Below are positions 17,023 through 26,206 of a DNA stretch of 64,000 bases, in pieces; positions within the stretch are counted from its first letter, which is position 1; each line of letters starts with the position of its first letter. The notes beneath the pieces were generated by a model. That model was not told the origin of the DNA. It saw only the letters and a list, made by a program, of their open reading frames with translations, and did no database searches. The translations under genes were made by a program, and so were the position numbers. The stretch covers positions 8,755-72,754 of the forward strand of contig JAEDGP010000002.1 of the NCBI GenBank assembly GCA_016297405.1, in the 5' to 3' direction. The stretch comes from Treponema sp. (GTDB lineage Bacteria > Spirochaetota > Spirochaetia > Treponematales > Treponemataceae).

Positions 17023-17976
17023 TCAAAGATTAGCCATAAATTCATGAATTTTATGAGACACTTCTTCAAAAAGCCTATCCTCATCATCAGCATTCAAATA
17101 AACTGCACCAGGAATATTTTTCATGAAAGTACATTGTTTCTTTGCATACTTTCTGGAATCATGCTGAATATCTGACTTTATCCGTTCCACTGTTTCTGAA
17201 TCCCACACCGGATAGTCAAGCCACTGTCTGTATCCAATCGCCTGCATTGCCGGCATTTGCCTTGATGCTCCTTTTTCAACGAGTTTTCGAACTTCCTGTT
17301 CAAGCCCCTGGTTGAACATCTGCTCCACTCGCAAGTTTATTCGATCATACAAAACCTTACGCTCTTTTTCCAGAACCAGTATAAGAAAATCATATTTTTC
17401 CCGAAGTCTGGAAGGCATTTCAAACGAACTTCTAGGTTTTCCAGTAATCAGAAAAATCTCAAGGCTCCGGATAATTCTGAAAGCATCATTTTTATCGATT
17501 TTGGAGGCACTTTCCCCATCAACCTTCAAAAGTTCATCATATAAAGCCTGAACTCCTTCCCTTTCAAGCCTTCTTTTAAGGCTTTCCTTGACTTTTTCAT
17601 CAGAGGGTGGAGTCTCTGGCATTCCCAACAGAAAATTCCTGATGTAGAAGCCTGTACCTCCAGCTACAAGGGGGATATAACCTCTATTAAATATATCTTC
17701 ACAAAGCTTGTCTGCAGAAGAAACAAAATCGCAAGCAGTAAACTGCTCATCCATATTTTTAATATCTATAAGATGGTGGACAAGCTGACTTTGTTCTTCC
17801 AGGGTAGGTTTTGCGGTTCCAATATCAAAACCTCTGTATACCTGCATGGAATCAGCGCTGATAAGTTCGCATTTGCCGTTAAAAAAAGACAGACTGCCTT
17901 TGCCGAACAATTTCAAAGCTAAGGCAGTCTTTCCTGTAGCAGTTGGTGCAAAAAGAACTATTACCGGAATTTTCAC
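17023..17976 (-). CDS. miaA: tRNA dimethylallyltransferase
   Basis: Adds the isopentenyl group to A37 of tRNAs that read U-starting codons. The P-loop APTATGKTALALKL, then SADSMQVYRGFDIGTAKP and LVAGGTGFYIRNFL, and the late motif QAIGYRQW are all MiaA signatures. Length 317 residues. GTG start at 17976, 5 nt downstream of rpoZ, so it is transcribed from the rpoZ promoter. Its substrate DMAPP comes from the pathway begun by dxs nearby. Confidence 0.97.
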   Translation of the reverse strand: MKIPVIVLFAPTATGKTALALKLFGKGSLSFFNGKCELISADSMQVYRGFDIGTAKPTLEEQSQLVHHLIDIKNMDEQFTACDFVSSADKLCEDIFNRGYIPLVAGGTGFYIRNFLLGMPETPPSDEKVKESLKRRLEREGVQALYDELLKVDGESASKIDKNDAFRIIRSLEIFLITGKPRSSFEMPSRLREKYDFLILVLEKERKVLYDRINLRVEQMFNQGLEQEVRKLVEKGASRQMPAMQAIGYRQWLDYPVWDSETVERIKSDIQHDSRKYAKKQCTFMKNIPGAVYLNADDEDRLFEEVSHKIHEFMANL

Positions 17977-17981
17977 CAGTA

Positions 17982-18188
17982 TTAGTCCAATTTTGATTCA
18001 ATGCGGTAATTTACATCTCCGCAAAAGAGCTGACGCGCTGCAACAGATACTGATTTTCCAGAATTTTTATCCAATTCCGGATCGTTAATTTTTGACATCT
18101 GGAAAGCGCGACGACTTGCAGCAACTGTTATTTCATAAATATTACCACTGAATCCAGCAAGCTGTTCAAGAGGGAAAATTGTGTCCAT
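17982..18188 (-). CDS. rpoZ: RNA polymerase omega subunit
   Basis: Small core-enzyme assembly subunit. The 68 residues contain YEITVAASRRAFQMSKINDP and SVAARQLFCGDVNYRIE, which match the omega consensus (RA..L, then the helix ending before a G.I/V). ATG at 18188 with GAGG upstream. It heads the miaA transcript from a near-consensus promoter. Confidence 0.88.
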   Translation of the reverse strand: MDTIFPLEQLAGFSGNIYEITVAASRRAFQMSKINDPELDKNSGKSVSVAARQLFCGDVNYRIESKLD

Positions 18189-18210
18189 TTAAAAACCTCG
18201 TACTCTACTA

Positions 18211-18239
18211 ATTATAATCACTTATTTAAGAAGTGTCAA
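18211..18239 (-). promoter_or_regulatory. promoter of rpoZ-miaA
   Basis: On the minus strand TTGACA (plus 18234-18239) and TATAAT (plus 18211-18216) are 17 bp apart, a perfect sigma-70 consensus. The start point would be near 18204, leaving a short leader with GAGG before the rpoZ ATG. Confidence 0.85.
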
Positions 18240-18261
18240 ACAAGTTCAAACAGAAAAGCCT

Positions 18262-18290
18262 TTGATTTTGACAATCAAAAACACTATAAT
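18262..18290 (+). promoter_or_regulatory. promoter of recO, probably leaderless
   Basis: TTGATT (18262-18267), 17-bp spacer, TATAAT (18285-18290). The ATG is at 18298, 7 nt after the -10 box, exactly where transcription should start. The TTG at 18262 is in frame with recO but is the -35 element, not a start codon. Confidence 0.75.
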
Positions 18291-18297
18291 TTTTGGA

Positions 18298-19083
18298 ATG
18301 GGTAAAACTTTTTGTGCCAACGGCACTGTCGTTCAGGTAAAACCTTCTGGTGAAAAGAATTTTATGGTTGTCGCAATCACAAAGGAAACAGGCCTTCTGA
18401 ATGCTACTCTTTATGGCGGCCCAAAAAGCAGGCTGAAAAGTCTAGTTTCCCCATGGAACAGCGGAATCTTTTATCTTACAGAAGGCCAAAACGGCCAGTT
18501 TCCAAAACTGAACGACTTTGACGTAAAAAAATACCATGAAAGCTTCAGAGCAGATTTATTCAAAATGTGGGCCGCGTCCCTTGCTGCAGAAATTGCAATA
18601 AAAACAAAATGTGCAGACAACAACGAAGAATGCCTGAAGATTTTTCAGGGCTTTATTGATGGACTTGAACTTTGCAAAACAAAGGAAAAAGGCCAGGCTG
18701 GACTGATCCGCTTTTTATGGAGATATCTTCAGATTCTTGGAATACAGCCGGATGTTTCCCTCTGCAGCCAGTGTCAAGCATCTTTTTTAGGTAGAAACTT
18801 ATCGCCGGATAATGTAAAATACATTCCAGGTGGGGCTAATTATATACCGCAGGAGAACAGTTTTGTTTGTACAGACTGTTCAAAGGCAAAAACATCTTTT
18901 TATTTGGGAATCGATGCCATTCAATATCTTGCGGCCGTATCAGCATTAAAACCATCTGAATCAAGGACCTTTCCCCTAAGTCAAGAAGGTGCCGGACAAC
19001 TGAAGGAACTGGTTTTCTACCTTTCCCAAAACGCCTGTGGATCTTCTCTAAAAAGTCTTGAAAGCGGGATTGGGATTCTTTAA
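18298..19083 (+). CDS. recO: DNA repair protein RecO
   Basis: Recombination mediator that helps load RecA with RecF/RecR. The 261-residue frame begins MGKTFCANGTVVQVKPSGEK, the OB-fold start of RecO. A zinc-type module CSQCQASF...CTDCSKA lies in the C-terminal half. Length and order are normal. The start at 18298 is chosen because a consensus promoter occupies the upstream extension. recJ follows after 21 nt, and both act in the RecF pathway. Confidence 0.88.
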   Translation: MGKTFCANGTVVQVKPSGEKNFMVVAITKETGLLNATLYGGPKSRLKSLVSPWNSGIFYLTEGQNGQFPKLNDFDVKKYHESFRADLFKMWAASLAAEIAIKTKCADNNEECLKIFQGFIDGLELCKTKEKGQAGLIRFLWRYLQILGIQPDVSLCSQCQASFLGRNLSPDNVKYIPGGANYIPQENSFVCTDCSKAKTSFYLGIDAIQYLAAVSALKPSESRTFPLSQEGAGQLKELVFYLSQNACGSSLKSLESGIGIL

Positions 19084-19104
19084 AACGAAAACAAGGAATC
19101 AATT

Positions 19105-21243
19105 TTGATCAAATACAACAAGAAAAACATTAGCCGGGAAGAAATTTACGATTTGCACAAAAAGTTCGGAATCGATTTACTTGAATCGTCAATTTTCGCA
19201 CGACGTGGAATCAATACAGGTAAAGACATAATGTATTACCTTGAATCCGATCCCAGATTCATCCACACTCCATTTTTGTTTTCTTCTATGGAAGACGCCG
19301 TTTCAAGAATCAATGATGCCATCGATGAAAATGAAAAAGTCCTGATTTTTGGCGACAGGGATGTAGATGGAATCACAAGCACTGCAATTCTATACTCATA
19401 CCTGAAGCAGCAGGGCCTTGACGTTCAATGGCGTCTTCCAGTTGGAGAAGATTCCTACGGACTTTCCATGCAGGCAGTGGATGATTTTGCCAAAGAATTC
19501 GGATCACTTATCATCACTGTAGATTGCGGCATTTCAAACAACCTGGAAATTCAGCATGCAAAGGAACTTGGTATCGACGTAATCGTCACAGATCATCATA
19601 ACCCGCCAGAGGAATTGCCTCCAGCAATAATCATAATCGATCCGAAAATGAGCGATTCAGGCTATCCGTTCAAGGACATTTCTGGAGCCGCAGTTGCATA
19701 CAAGCTGGTCAGCGCTCTTCGTTTCAGTCATTTTCAATTGTATGCCCAGGATTTCTGTCTTTTGGACGTAAGTAAAACAGAAGAAGGATTTTCTGTTACC
19801 TGCATGAAAACCAGGAATCTTGTTGAAAAATCAAGACTCCAGGTGAATTTCGACCAATATCCGGTATCAATTTCCACCACAAAACTTATGGACTATCTTA
19901 AAGGCCAGCAGATTCTTGTATGGAACTACGAAAAAACAGAAAGTCTTCTGAGGCAGCTCTTTGGAAGCGGTGTGGAATTCCAGATGCTTGACATGCAAAG
20001 CCAAATCGCTAAGACAATTCCGCAGATTCAGGGTAAAGAACTTAGCGAACTCAAAAAACTTTCTAAAATCGCATTCTATTCAGACAGGGAAACACAGGAC
20101 ATAGACGGTTTTTTCAATATTTTTGTTACCTATGCCTCAAAAAAAGCCTGGGAAGTTTTTCCACAATATGAAACGGATTGCGCAAACGATCTGCAGCTTG
20201 TGGCAATTGCTGCATTGGCAGACATTATGCCGATGCAAAACGAAAACAGAATTTTTGTTAAAAACGGTTTGATGGCAATTAACAGCGGCAAATCCCGGAA
20301 AGGCATTGCCGAACTTTTGGCAAGAACGGAACTTGCTGGCAAACAGGTGACATCCACAGACTTGTCATGGAAAATAATCCCCGTTTTGAACGCAGCAGGT
20401 CGCATGGGGCAGTCAAATCTTTCCCTTGAACTTTTGATTTCAGAAGATCCTTCCACACGTAACTTGCTTGCCCAGCAAATCATGGAACTAAATGACAAGC
20501 GAAAGGAATTCGTTTCCGACGGAGAGTTCTGCACAGCAAAACAGGCCGAAGAAAGCTTTGCCTATTTCAACAAAAAATTCTGCATTGTTTATGACCAGAA
20601 GATAAATCGAGGAATTACAGGTATACTCGCTGCCCATCTGGTAAAGAAATTCAACGTGCCTTCAATGGCAATAACTTTTACAGAAGACGGATCTGTTGCA
20701 GTTGGTTCAATGAGATCTTGTCGCGGTGTAGTTGCCACAAGTTTTCTTGATAATTTCGGTGATTTTTTCATCAATCATGGGGGGCACGATGCAGCCGCAG
20801 GATTCAGCTTTGGAAAAGACAAGCTTCGCCAGTTCCTTTCAATCGCATCCGACCTTGTAAAAAAACTTTCGTTGGAAAGCGAAGAAGAAGCTGTTGAAGT
20901 AGATGCGGAACTTCCTCCTGAATACATCACACCAAACTTATTGAAGCTTTCGGAAAAATTTGAGCCTTTCGGTGAAAAAAATCCTGAACTTGTATTTGTT
21001 TCAAAAGCTCTACCTGTGGTCGATGCTCAGAAGGTTGGCAAAACCGAAAAAACACATCTAAAAATCACTTTCGATTGCGGCAAATACAAATTTCCAAGTA
21101 TTGCCTGGGGTGAAGGCGATCGGTTAGGAAAAGATTTTGATAAAAACGACAGATTGAATATTATATACACGGTTGGAAAAAATACATTCAATGGAAACAC
21201 AACTGCCCAGCTTGTAATAAAACACTGGGAAAAAAATTTGTAA
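19105..21243 (+). CDS. recJ: single-stranded-DNA exonuclease RecJ with a large insert
   Basis: 5'-3' exonuclease for recombination and repair. DHH-family motifs: FGDRDVDGITSTA, TVDCGISN, VTDHHNPPEE, then IAALADIMPM near residue 365. Next come LNAAGRMG and the DHHA1 segment NHGGHDAAAGFS, then an OB-type C-terminus. At 712 residues it exceeds the usual ~570 because about 150 residues (roughly 207-360) are inserted between AYKLVSALR and the DIMPM motif. TTG start at 19105, 7 nt after AAGGA. It sits between recO and the M23 peptidase gene with short gaps. Confidence 0.94.
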   Translation: MIKYNKKNISREEIYDLHKKFGIDLLESSIFARRGINTGKDIMYYLESDPRFIHTPFLFSSMEDAVSRINDAIDENEKVLIFGDRDVDGITSTAILYSYLKQQGLDVQWRLPVGEDSYGLSMQAVDDFAKEFGSLIITVDCGISNNLEIQHAKELGIDVIVTDHHNPPEELPPAIIIIDPKMSDSGYPFKDISGAAVAYKLVSALRFSHFQLYAQDFCLLDVSKTEEGFSVTCMKTRNLVEKSRLQVNFDQYPVSISTTKLMDYLKGQQILVWNYEKTESLLRQLFGSGVEFQMLDMQSQIAKTIPQIQGKELSELKKLSKIAFYSDRETQDIDGFFNIFVTYASKKAWEVFPQYETDCANDLQLVAIAALADIMPMQNENRIFVKNGLMAINSGKSRKGIAELLARTELAGKQVTSTDLSWKIIPVLNAAGRMGQSNLSLELLISEDPSTRNLLAQQIMELNDKRKEFVSDGEFCTAKQAEESFAYFNKKFCIVYDQKINRGITGILAAHLVKKFNVPSMAITFTEDGSVAVGSMRSCRGVVATSFLDNFGDFFINHGGHDAAAGFSFGKDKLRQFLSIASDLVKKLSLESEEEAVEVDAELPPEYITPNLLKLSEKFEPFGEKNPELVFVSKALPVVDAQKVGKTEKTHLKITFDCGKYKFPSIAWGEGDRLGKDFDKNDRLNIIYTVGKNTFNGNTTAQLVIKHWEKNL

Positions 21244-21260
21244 AAACGAGGTTCTCTTAA

Positions 21261-22235
21261 ATGATTTCATTCAAAAAGATTATTGCAGCTTTTTCATTGC
21301 TTTTTGCAACAGGATTCCTGTCCGCAAATACCGTCTCGTTCGAAACAGATGATTACAAGGGATCCATTATCTATAACGAAAAGGCAAATCCTGGCCAGGC
21401 GGTTTTTGCCCGACTGACAATGAAAATAAAGAAAGGCAGTAACAACGAAACGGTTGCCTCGATTCAGCTTTTTAAAGATTCTAAAAAAATTGATTCCACA
21501 AAATTCTACTTTCTGAACGAACAGGGACAAAGAAAAAACACCCCAGACATGTTTGCAACTCTTCCACTTTCCACCTGGCTCAGTTCAAAAAATGAATATT
21601 ACCTGAGAGTGATTTTCTCAACAGAGGAAAATACTGCCAAAGAAGTTCTTCTTCCTTTTCATATAGAAGATTATGAATTTCCAGAAGAAGTGCTGGATCT
21701 GGACGAAAAGAATTCTCAAATCAGACAGAACATGAGTGCGGAACGACTTCTGCAAATCGAAAAGCTGAATAAACTTCTTGGAACTTTCAATAGTGAAAAC
21801 ATCTTCACAACTGCGCCATGGATCAAACCAGTCAAATCAACTCGTATGACTTCCCATTTTGCAGACAGAAGAACCTACAAATACACCAATGGAAAATCAG
21901 AAACATCTGTTCATTATGGTAACGATTATGGAGTACCAGAAGGCACAGATGTTGTTGCATGCGCAGATGGAAAAATCGTTATGGCTGAATTCCGCATCTC
22001 CACCGGCTGGACAATCGTAATCGAACATTTACCAGGTCTTTACAGTCTCTATTACCACATGAGCGCCCTGGAAGCAAAAGAAGGACAGTTTGTAAAACAG
22101 GGATCGCTGATTGGAAAATCGGGTTCCACAGGACTTGCTACAGGCCCCCATCTTCACTGGGAAGTCAGGCTGAACATGTGCCCAGTCCAGCCTGAAATAT
22201 TCATTTCTGACTATATTTTTGAAAACGTTGAATAG
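21261..22235 (+). CDS. exported M23 metallopeptidase (murein hydrolase)
   Basis: Cleaves peptidoglycan cross-bridges or acts as an envelope hydrolase. Signal peptide (IIAAFSLLFATGFLSAN), a beta-rich middle region, then the M23/LytM domain. Zinc ligands are visible in VHYGNDYGVP (H218, D222) and GPHLHWEV (His297-His299); the segment SLYYHMS also fits. All catalytic residues are present, so it should be active. 324 residues; SD GAGG before the ATG. It ends 3 nt from a convergent lipoprotein gene. Confidence 0.92.
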   Translation: MISFKKIIAAFSLLFATGFLSANTVSFETDDYKGSIIYNEKANPGQAVFARLTMKIKKGSNNETVASIQLFKDSKKIDSTKFYFLNEQGQRKNTPDMFATLPLSTWLSSKNEYYLRVIFSTEENTAKEVLLPFHIEDYEFPEEVLDLDEKNSQIRQNMSAERLLQIEKLNKLLGTFNSENIFTTAPWIKPVKSTRMTSHFADRRTYKYTNGKSETSVHYGNDYGVPEGTDVVACADGKIVMAEFRISTGWTIVIEHLPGLYSLYYHMSALEAKEGQFVKQGSLIGKSGSTGLATGPHLHWEVRLNMCPVQPEIFISDYIFENVE

Positions 22236-22238
22236 GAG

Positions 22239-22838
22239 CTATAGTTCCACTAAAGAAAGGTTTCCCCTGGAATCGCAAAAAATGCCGTACGACTTTCCGC
22301 TTTCACAACCAACCAAGTCCACAGTTTTTGTTTGAATTGATGTGTATTTGAAGATGGATAATGGACTGAACACATAACGGTAGACTTTATAAAGCTCTTT
22401 TTGCCTGAATACAGATTTTTTTCCTGCCAAAAGACATCTGCCGTTTTCGGTATAGTATTTTGAAAGGTTGATGCCGCTTTTTCCTTTGCTTTCATAAGAG
22501 CCGTTCCCAAATGCATTGATTGCCGCAGGAAAACAAAAATTTATTCCGCCTTCTTTTAGACAAAGAAAATCCACGCTAAGCCTGTCACCTTTCCAGCTTC
22601 TTTCAATGACAGCACACTCATCACCCTCCATGTCACGTATGGATATGCGTGCGCTTATAGACTTAGAAGCCTCGTCAAAGCTAGATCCATAGACAAGCAC
22701 TTCCATTGCCTCATAATCACAAAGACTGGAACTTTTTGCTCCATTGCAGGATGAAATCAGAAAAAAGCAATTAAGACCGATAAAAACAAATATCGAGATA
22801 ATTAAAGGTATGAAAATTGTTCTAGGTCCAAACTTCAT
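22239..22838 (-). CDS. putative lipoprotein of unknown function
   Basis: 199 residues. The N-terminus has a long hydrophobic stretch (IFIPLIISIFVFIGLNCFFL) ending in ISSC, an acceptable lipobox. The mature part is beta-rich without a known motif. It starts 1 nt after the ligA stop and is the last gene of that transcript. Surface or periplasmic location is inferred. Confidence 0.65.
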   Translation of the reverse strand: MKFGPRTIFIPLIISIFVFIGLNCFFLISSCNGAKSSSLCDYEAMEVLVYGSSFDEASKSISARISIRDMEGDECAVIERSWKGDRLSVDFLCLKEGGINFCFPAAINAFGNGSYESKGKSGINLSKYYTENGRCLLAGKKSVFRQKELYKVYRYVFSPLSIFKYTSIQTKTVDLVGCESGKSYGIFCDSRGNLSLVEL

Positions 22839-22839
22839 T

Positions 22840-24795
22840 TTATCTTCCAGAAATTTTCAAAAATTCCATTTCGTCTATTACAGGAATACCAAGCTTAGCA
22901 GCCTTCAAGTTTTTAGAAGAACCGGAAGAAACATCATTAGTAACAAGATAAGAAAGATCCTTAGTTACCGATGATTTGCAGCTGCCTCCAAGCTCTTTTA
23001 CGATATTCTCCGCATCACTTCGCTTCATAGACTTCAGTTCGCCTGTAAAGCAAAAAGATTTTCCTTCGAAAATTCCCCCGGCTGCATTTTTTATTGAAAC
23101 AAAATTGCTGACCAGAGAAAGCATTTCATCTTTATTTTCAGCAAAGCCCTCGACAGCAGTTTTGGCCATTACTTGAGCAAAGCCATAAACAGCTTCAATC
23201 TGTTGCTGTGAAAGGGAAAGCAATTTTTCAAGGCTGTTGTATCCTGCTGCCATAAGCTTTTCGACTGTGGTTTCGCCAATGCCTTCAATGTCAAAACCGG
23301 CAATAAAAGCCTGAAGACTTACATTTTTGCTGTCATTGATGGACTTCAAAACTTTTTTCGCACCCAAAGATTCCTTTTCCATTGCGATGCTTTGCTCATT
23401 CAAAAAGAAAGGAACAAGATCCTTTTCTTTGAGCCGATAAAAATCAGAAATCGAACGTACAAGCCCGCTTTTAAAAAGCGACACCACAAGAGTTTCACCC
23501 AAATCCCGAATATCAACCACATAAACCCACTTGAGAAGCTGATGAAGCACCCGTTTTTCGCACATTTTGTTTGGACAAAAAAGTCTTGAATCCTCATCCA
23601 CAAGCTTTGTTCCGCACACTTCGCATGTGCACGGAACGTCCACATCATAAACCATGGCATTCTCTTCGTGAACAACGCTTTCAATTTTAGGGATGATCTC
23701 CCCACGTTTTACAACCACAACCTTGCATCCGATTTTCACGCCAAGGCTGCGCATGGTTGCAGGATTTGCAAGACTAGCCCTCTGAACACGAGTTCCGTTC
23801 AATTCAACTTCATCAAAAATCGCAACTGGTGTATATGTCGAGCCACTGATGCTCCATTCAACTTTTCGCAGAACCGAAACCGCTTCTTCCAGGCTAAATT
23901 TGAACGCAATCTGTCTGTCAGGCCGTGTTCTGCTTGCATCATCAAAGTCAATCCGACGTTCCTTTATGACAAGCCCATCGATATCGTAATCCAGAGATTT
24001 TCTTACATCCATAACATGAGAACGATATTCAATAACTTGTTGAGGAGAATCAGCTATATACAAGGGAACAGTATTGAAACCAAGGGAGCTAAGCCATTTG
24101 ATTTTCTGCTGCTCATCCAAGAAAGGCTGTTTTCCTGTTGTAGAAAACGCATCGTAGACTATAAGGCAAAGGTTTTCGCTTCCTTCCCCGTCTTTCCTTT
24201 TCATAAGGCCATTTGCCGCATTCCGGCAGTTTGCTTTGTCTGAATAAAGCTTGTCATGGACTTCATGAGTCATGATTACTTCACCTCGAATGCCGCCTGT
24301 GAAAGAAACAACATTTCCATTGATATTCAGAGTGGAAATGACCCCATTCATTTTTTTTGCATTATCGCTTATATCATCGCCAACGCTGCCATCCCCACGA
24401 GTTACAGCGCATTTGAGAAAACCATTTTCATACTGAAGCTCAAGGGAAGCGCCATCAAGTTTGTATTCAACAAGATATTCGGAATATACATGCTTGGCTG
24501 CCCATTCAAGGAATTGCTGAGGATTTGCAGCTTTTTCCTGACTTCCCATAGGCATTACATGAGTAACCTTCGCAAAATTGCCTGAATCCGCACCAACTTT
24601 ACGCAGTACTTCGTGGTCAGGTGCCAGTTTTTTTAGTTCATCCCAAAGAAGATCAAACTGACTGTCTTCTATTTCCCCTTCACCATTATAATAACTCTTC
24701 TGATAACGCTTTATAAGCGAAGCCAGTTCATTTATGCGAAGTTTTTTGTCGTTTTCTTTTGATGCTTCATCCAGATCAAACAAATCGTTATTCAT
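22840..24795 (-). CDS. ligA: NAD-dependent DNA ligase
   Basis: Seals nicks using NAD+. Adenylation domain with catalytic Lys112 in YLVEYKLDGASLEL, then TRGDGSVGDD, an OB fold, and a zinc finger (CTCEVCGTKL and CPNKMCEK). Next come helix-hairpin-helix repeats (FDIEGIGETTVEKL) and a C-terminal BRCT domain (GKSFCFTGELKSM). It is complete at 651 residues. The helix-hairpin-helix and BRCT order is canonical. Its start overlaps the trmB stop by 8 nt. Confidence 0.97.
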   Translation of the reverse strand: MNNDLFDLDEASKENDKKLRINELASLIKRYQKSYYNGEGEIEDSQFDLLWDELKKLAPDHEVLRKVGADSGNFAKVTHVMPMGSQEKAANPQQFLEWAAKHVYSEYLVEYKLDGASLELQYENGFLKCAVTRGDGSVGDDISDNAKKMNGVISTLNINGNVVSFTGGIRGEVIMTHEVHDKLYSDKANCRNAANGLMKRKDGEGSENLCLIVYDAFSTTGKQPFLDEQQKIKWLSSLGFNTVPLYIADSPQQVIEYRSHVMDVRKSLDYDIDGLVIKERRIDFDDASRTRPDRQIAFKFSLEEAVSVLRKVEWSISGSTYTPVAIFDEVELNGTRVQRASLANPATMRSLGVKIGCKVVVVKRGEIIPKIESVVHEENAMVYDVDVPCTCEVCGTKLVDEDSRLFCPNKMCEKRVLHQLLKWVYVVDIRDLGETLVVSLFKSGLVRSISDFYRLKEKDLVPFFLNEQSIAMEKESLGAKKVLKSINDSKNVSLQAFIAGFDIEGIGETTVEKLMAAGYNSLEKLLSLSQQQIEAVYGFAQVMAKTAVEGFAENKDEMLSLVSNFVSIKNAAGGIFEGKSFCFTGELKSMKRSDAENIVKELGGSCKSSVTKDLSYLVTNDVSSGSSKNLKAAKLGIPVIDEMEFLKISGR

Positions 24796-25513
24796 TTTTT
24801 AAAAAATATACTTCCCTGATAGGTCTATCCTGTTGAATTCCCTTTCTTTCAAATTTTGTTTGTGGTCTCCATGACTGAGGCTCTGCAAAACCTTCGTACC
24901 TGTTTTTTATTCCAGGGGTGGCTTCAAGCTGTTCCAATGCAAAATCTGCATACTCTTCCCAATCTGTAACAAAATAAATATAACCTGAAGGTGCAAGTTT
25001 TGAAGCAAACAGATCTGTATTAGGCCGCTGAACCATGCGTCGTTTGTGGTGACGTTTTTTTTGCCATGGATCTGGAAAAAATATATGAAATCCATTTACA
25101 GCTCCGTCCACAATCATATCCTGCAAAACTTCCAAAGCGTCATGTTCAATAATATATAGATTCTTCAGATCTCTGTTCTTGATTTCTCCCAAAAGGCGAC
25201 CAACCCCAGGAGTATGAACTTCGATTCCAATATAATTAATATCTGGATTTTTTGCTGCAATTTCTGCAGTTGCATGGCCCATTCCAAAACCGATTTCAAC
25301 GATTACAGGATTTGTATTTCCAAACACATCAATAAGATTTATTTTTTTCTGCTCATAAGGAATACACCACACCGGTGACAACTCATTGTAGTCCCGTTCC
25401 TGAGCGTTTGTCATTCGTCCTTTTCTTAGGACATAAGTTTTTACAGCCCTATAAAAGGGATTCGAGGGAAGGCTCCCATCATCAGATGTCTGATTTTCTT
25501 TTTCCATAATCAT
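24788..25513 (-). CDS. trmB: tRNA (guanine-N7-)-methyltransferase
   Basis: Methylates G46 of tRNA. The SAM-binding motif VEIGFGMGHATAEIA and FHIFFPDPWQKKRHHKRRMV are the clear TrmB signatures. The 241-residue length includes a polar N-terminal extension. The first ATG follows AGGA at good spacing and is used. It overlaps ligA; the upstream lipoprotein gene ends 41 nt away. Confidence 0.96.
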   Translation of the reverse strand: MIMEKENQTSDDGSLPSNPFYRAVKTYVLRKGRMTNAQERDYNELSPVWCIPYEQKKINLIDVFGNTNPVIVEIGFGMGHATAEIAAKNPDINYIGIEVHTPGVGRLLGEIKNRDLKNLYIIEHDALEVLQDMIVDGAVNGFHIFFPDPWQKKRHHKRRMVQRPNTDLFASKLAPSGYIYFVTDWEEYADFALEQLEATPGIKNRYEGFAEPQSWRPQTKFERKGIQQDRPIREVYFLKNE

Positions 25514-25554
25514 AATTTTTCCTACAAGGTTTGCATTGCAACCAAATTATATAT

Positions 25555-26205
25555 TTATTTCCTGTATACAGGAGGTAATAAACAAACTGTTTTCAATTCC
25601 GATATGACTACGCATTTTCTATAAGCATAGGAATTCTTGTTATCCATAAAGAGCTTTTCACAGTTGTTCCAGGACTCTTGCAAATTTCCATAATAAATCA
25701 CATCATTATCTTCATTATATATGATGACTTTCTGGAGTTTTGGAAACTCTGAATATTGATCAAGTTCTTTTAACGTCAATTTATAGATATCTTCAGGAAA
25801 GGCAACTGTAAAAACCTGCTCATAATTTCTTTCTAAAGCATCGTAATAATTCAAGATATAAGTACCGCTTATTCCATCCACATGAGGCAATGTAAAAGAC
25901 GAATATCCAGCCCAACTTTTCCCATTTGAAGAAAAAATTTCAGGACTGTCTGAAACCCATCGCAATCGAGCCCCTTTTGACTCAACTTCGATTTTGGAAA
26001 CACGACGAACATCGCTTGCCGCATCAGCAAAAACCGCAAGTCTGCAATCATAAATTTTTCCATCTTCCTGATAATCAAGAACAACATATGAAGCTACCGT
26101 ATTCAATCGAGGTTCCGTATCGGAACATGAAATAAAAAGATGGCACCCAGTTAAAATGAAAAGAGAGACAAAAAAATGAAATTTAAGATGACAACTTCGA
26201 TTCAT
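25555..26205 (-). CDS. putative lipoprotein of unknown function
   Basis: 216 residues with a hydrophobic N-terminus. Two possible lipoboxes are present, LTGC at residue 21 and FISC a few residues later. Spirochete lipoboxes are permissive, so either could be used. The mature protein carries YVVLDYQEDGKIYDCRLAVF and similar beta-rich text but no known motif. It starts 1 nt after the 387-residue gene and is translated with it. Confidence 0.65.
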   Translation of the reverse strand: MNRSCHLKFHFFVSLFILTGCHLFISCSDTEPRLNTVASYVVLDYQEDGKIYDCRLAVFADAASDVRRVSKIEVESKGARLRWVSDSPEIFSSNGKSWAGYSSFTLPHVDGISGTYILNYYDALERNYEQVFTVAFPEDIYKLTLKELDQYSEFPKLQKVIIYNEDNDVIYYGNLQESWNNCEKLFMDNKNSYAYRKCVVISELKTVCLLPPVYRK

Positions 26206-26206
26206 A

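Noticed and set aside
18262..18297. Upstream TTG as the recO start
   Set aside because: The TTG is the -35 of a consensus promoter whose -10 (TATAAT) falls inside the supposed coding part. RecO homology begins at ATG 18298.
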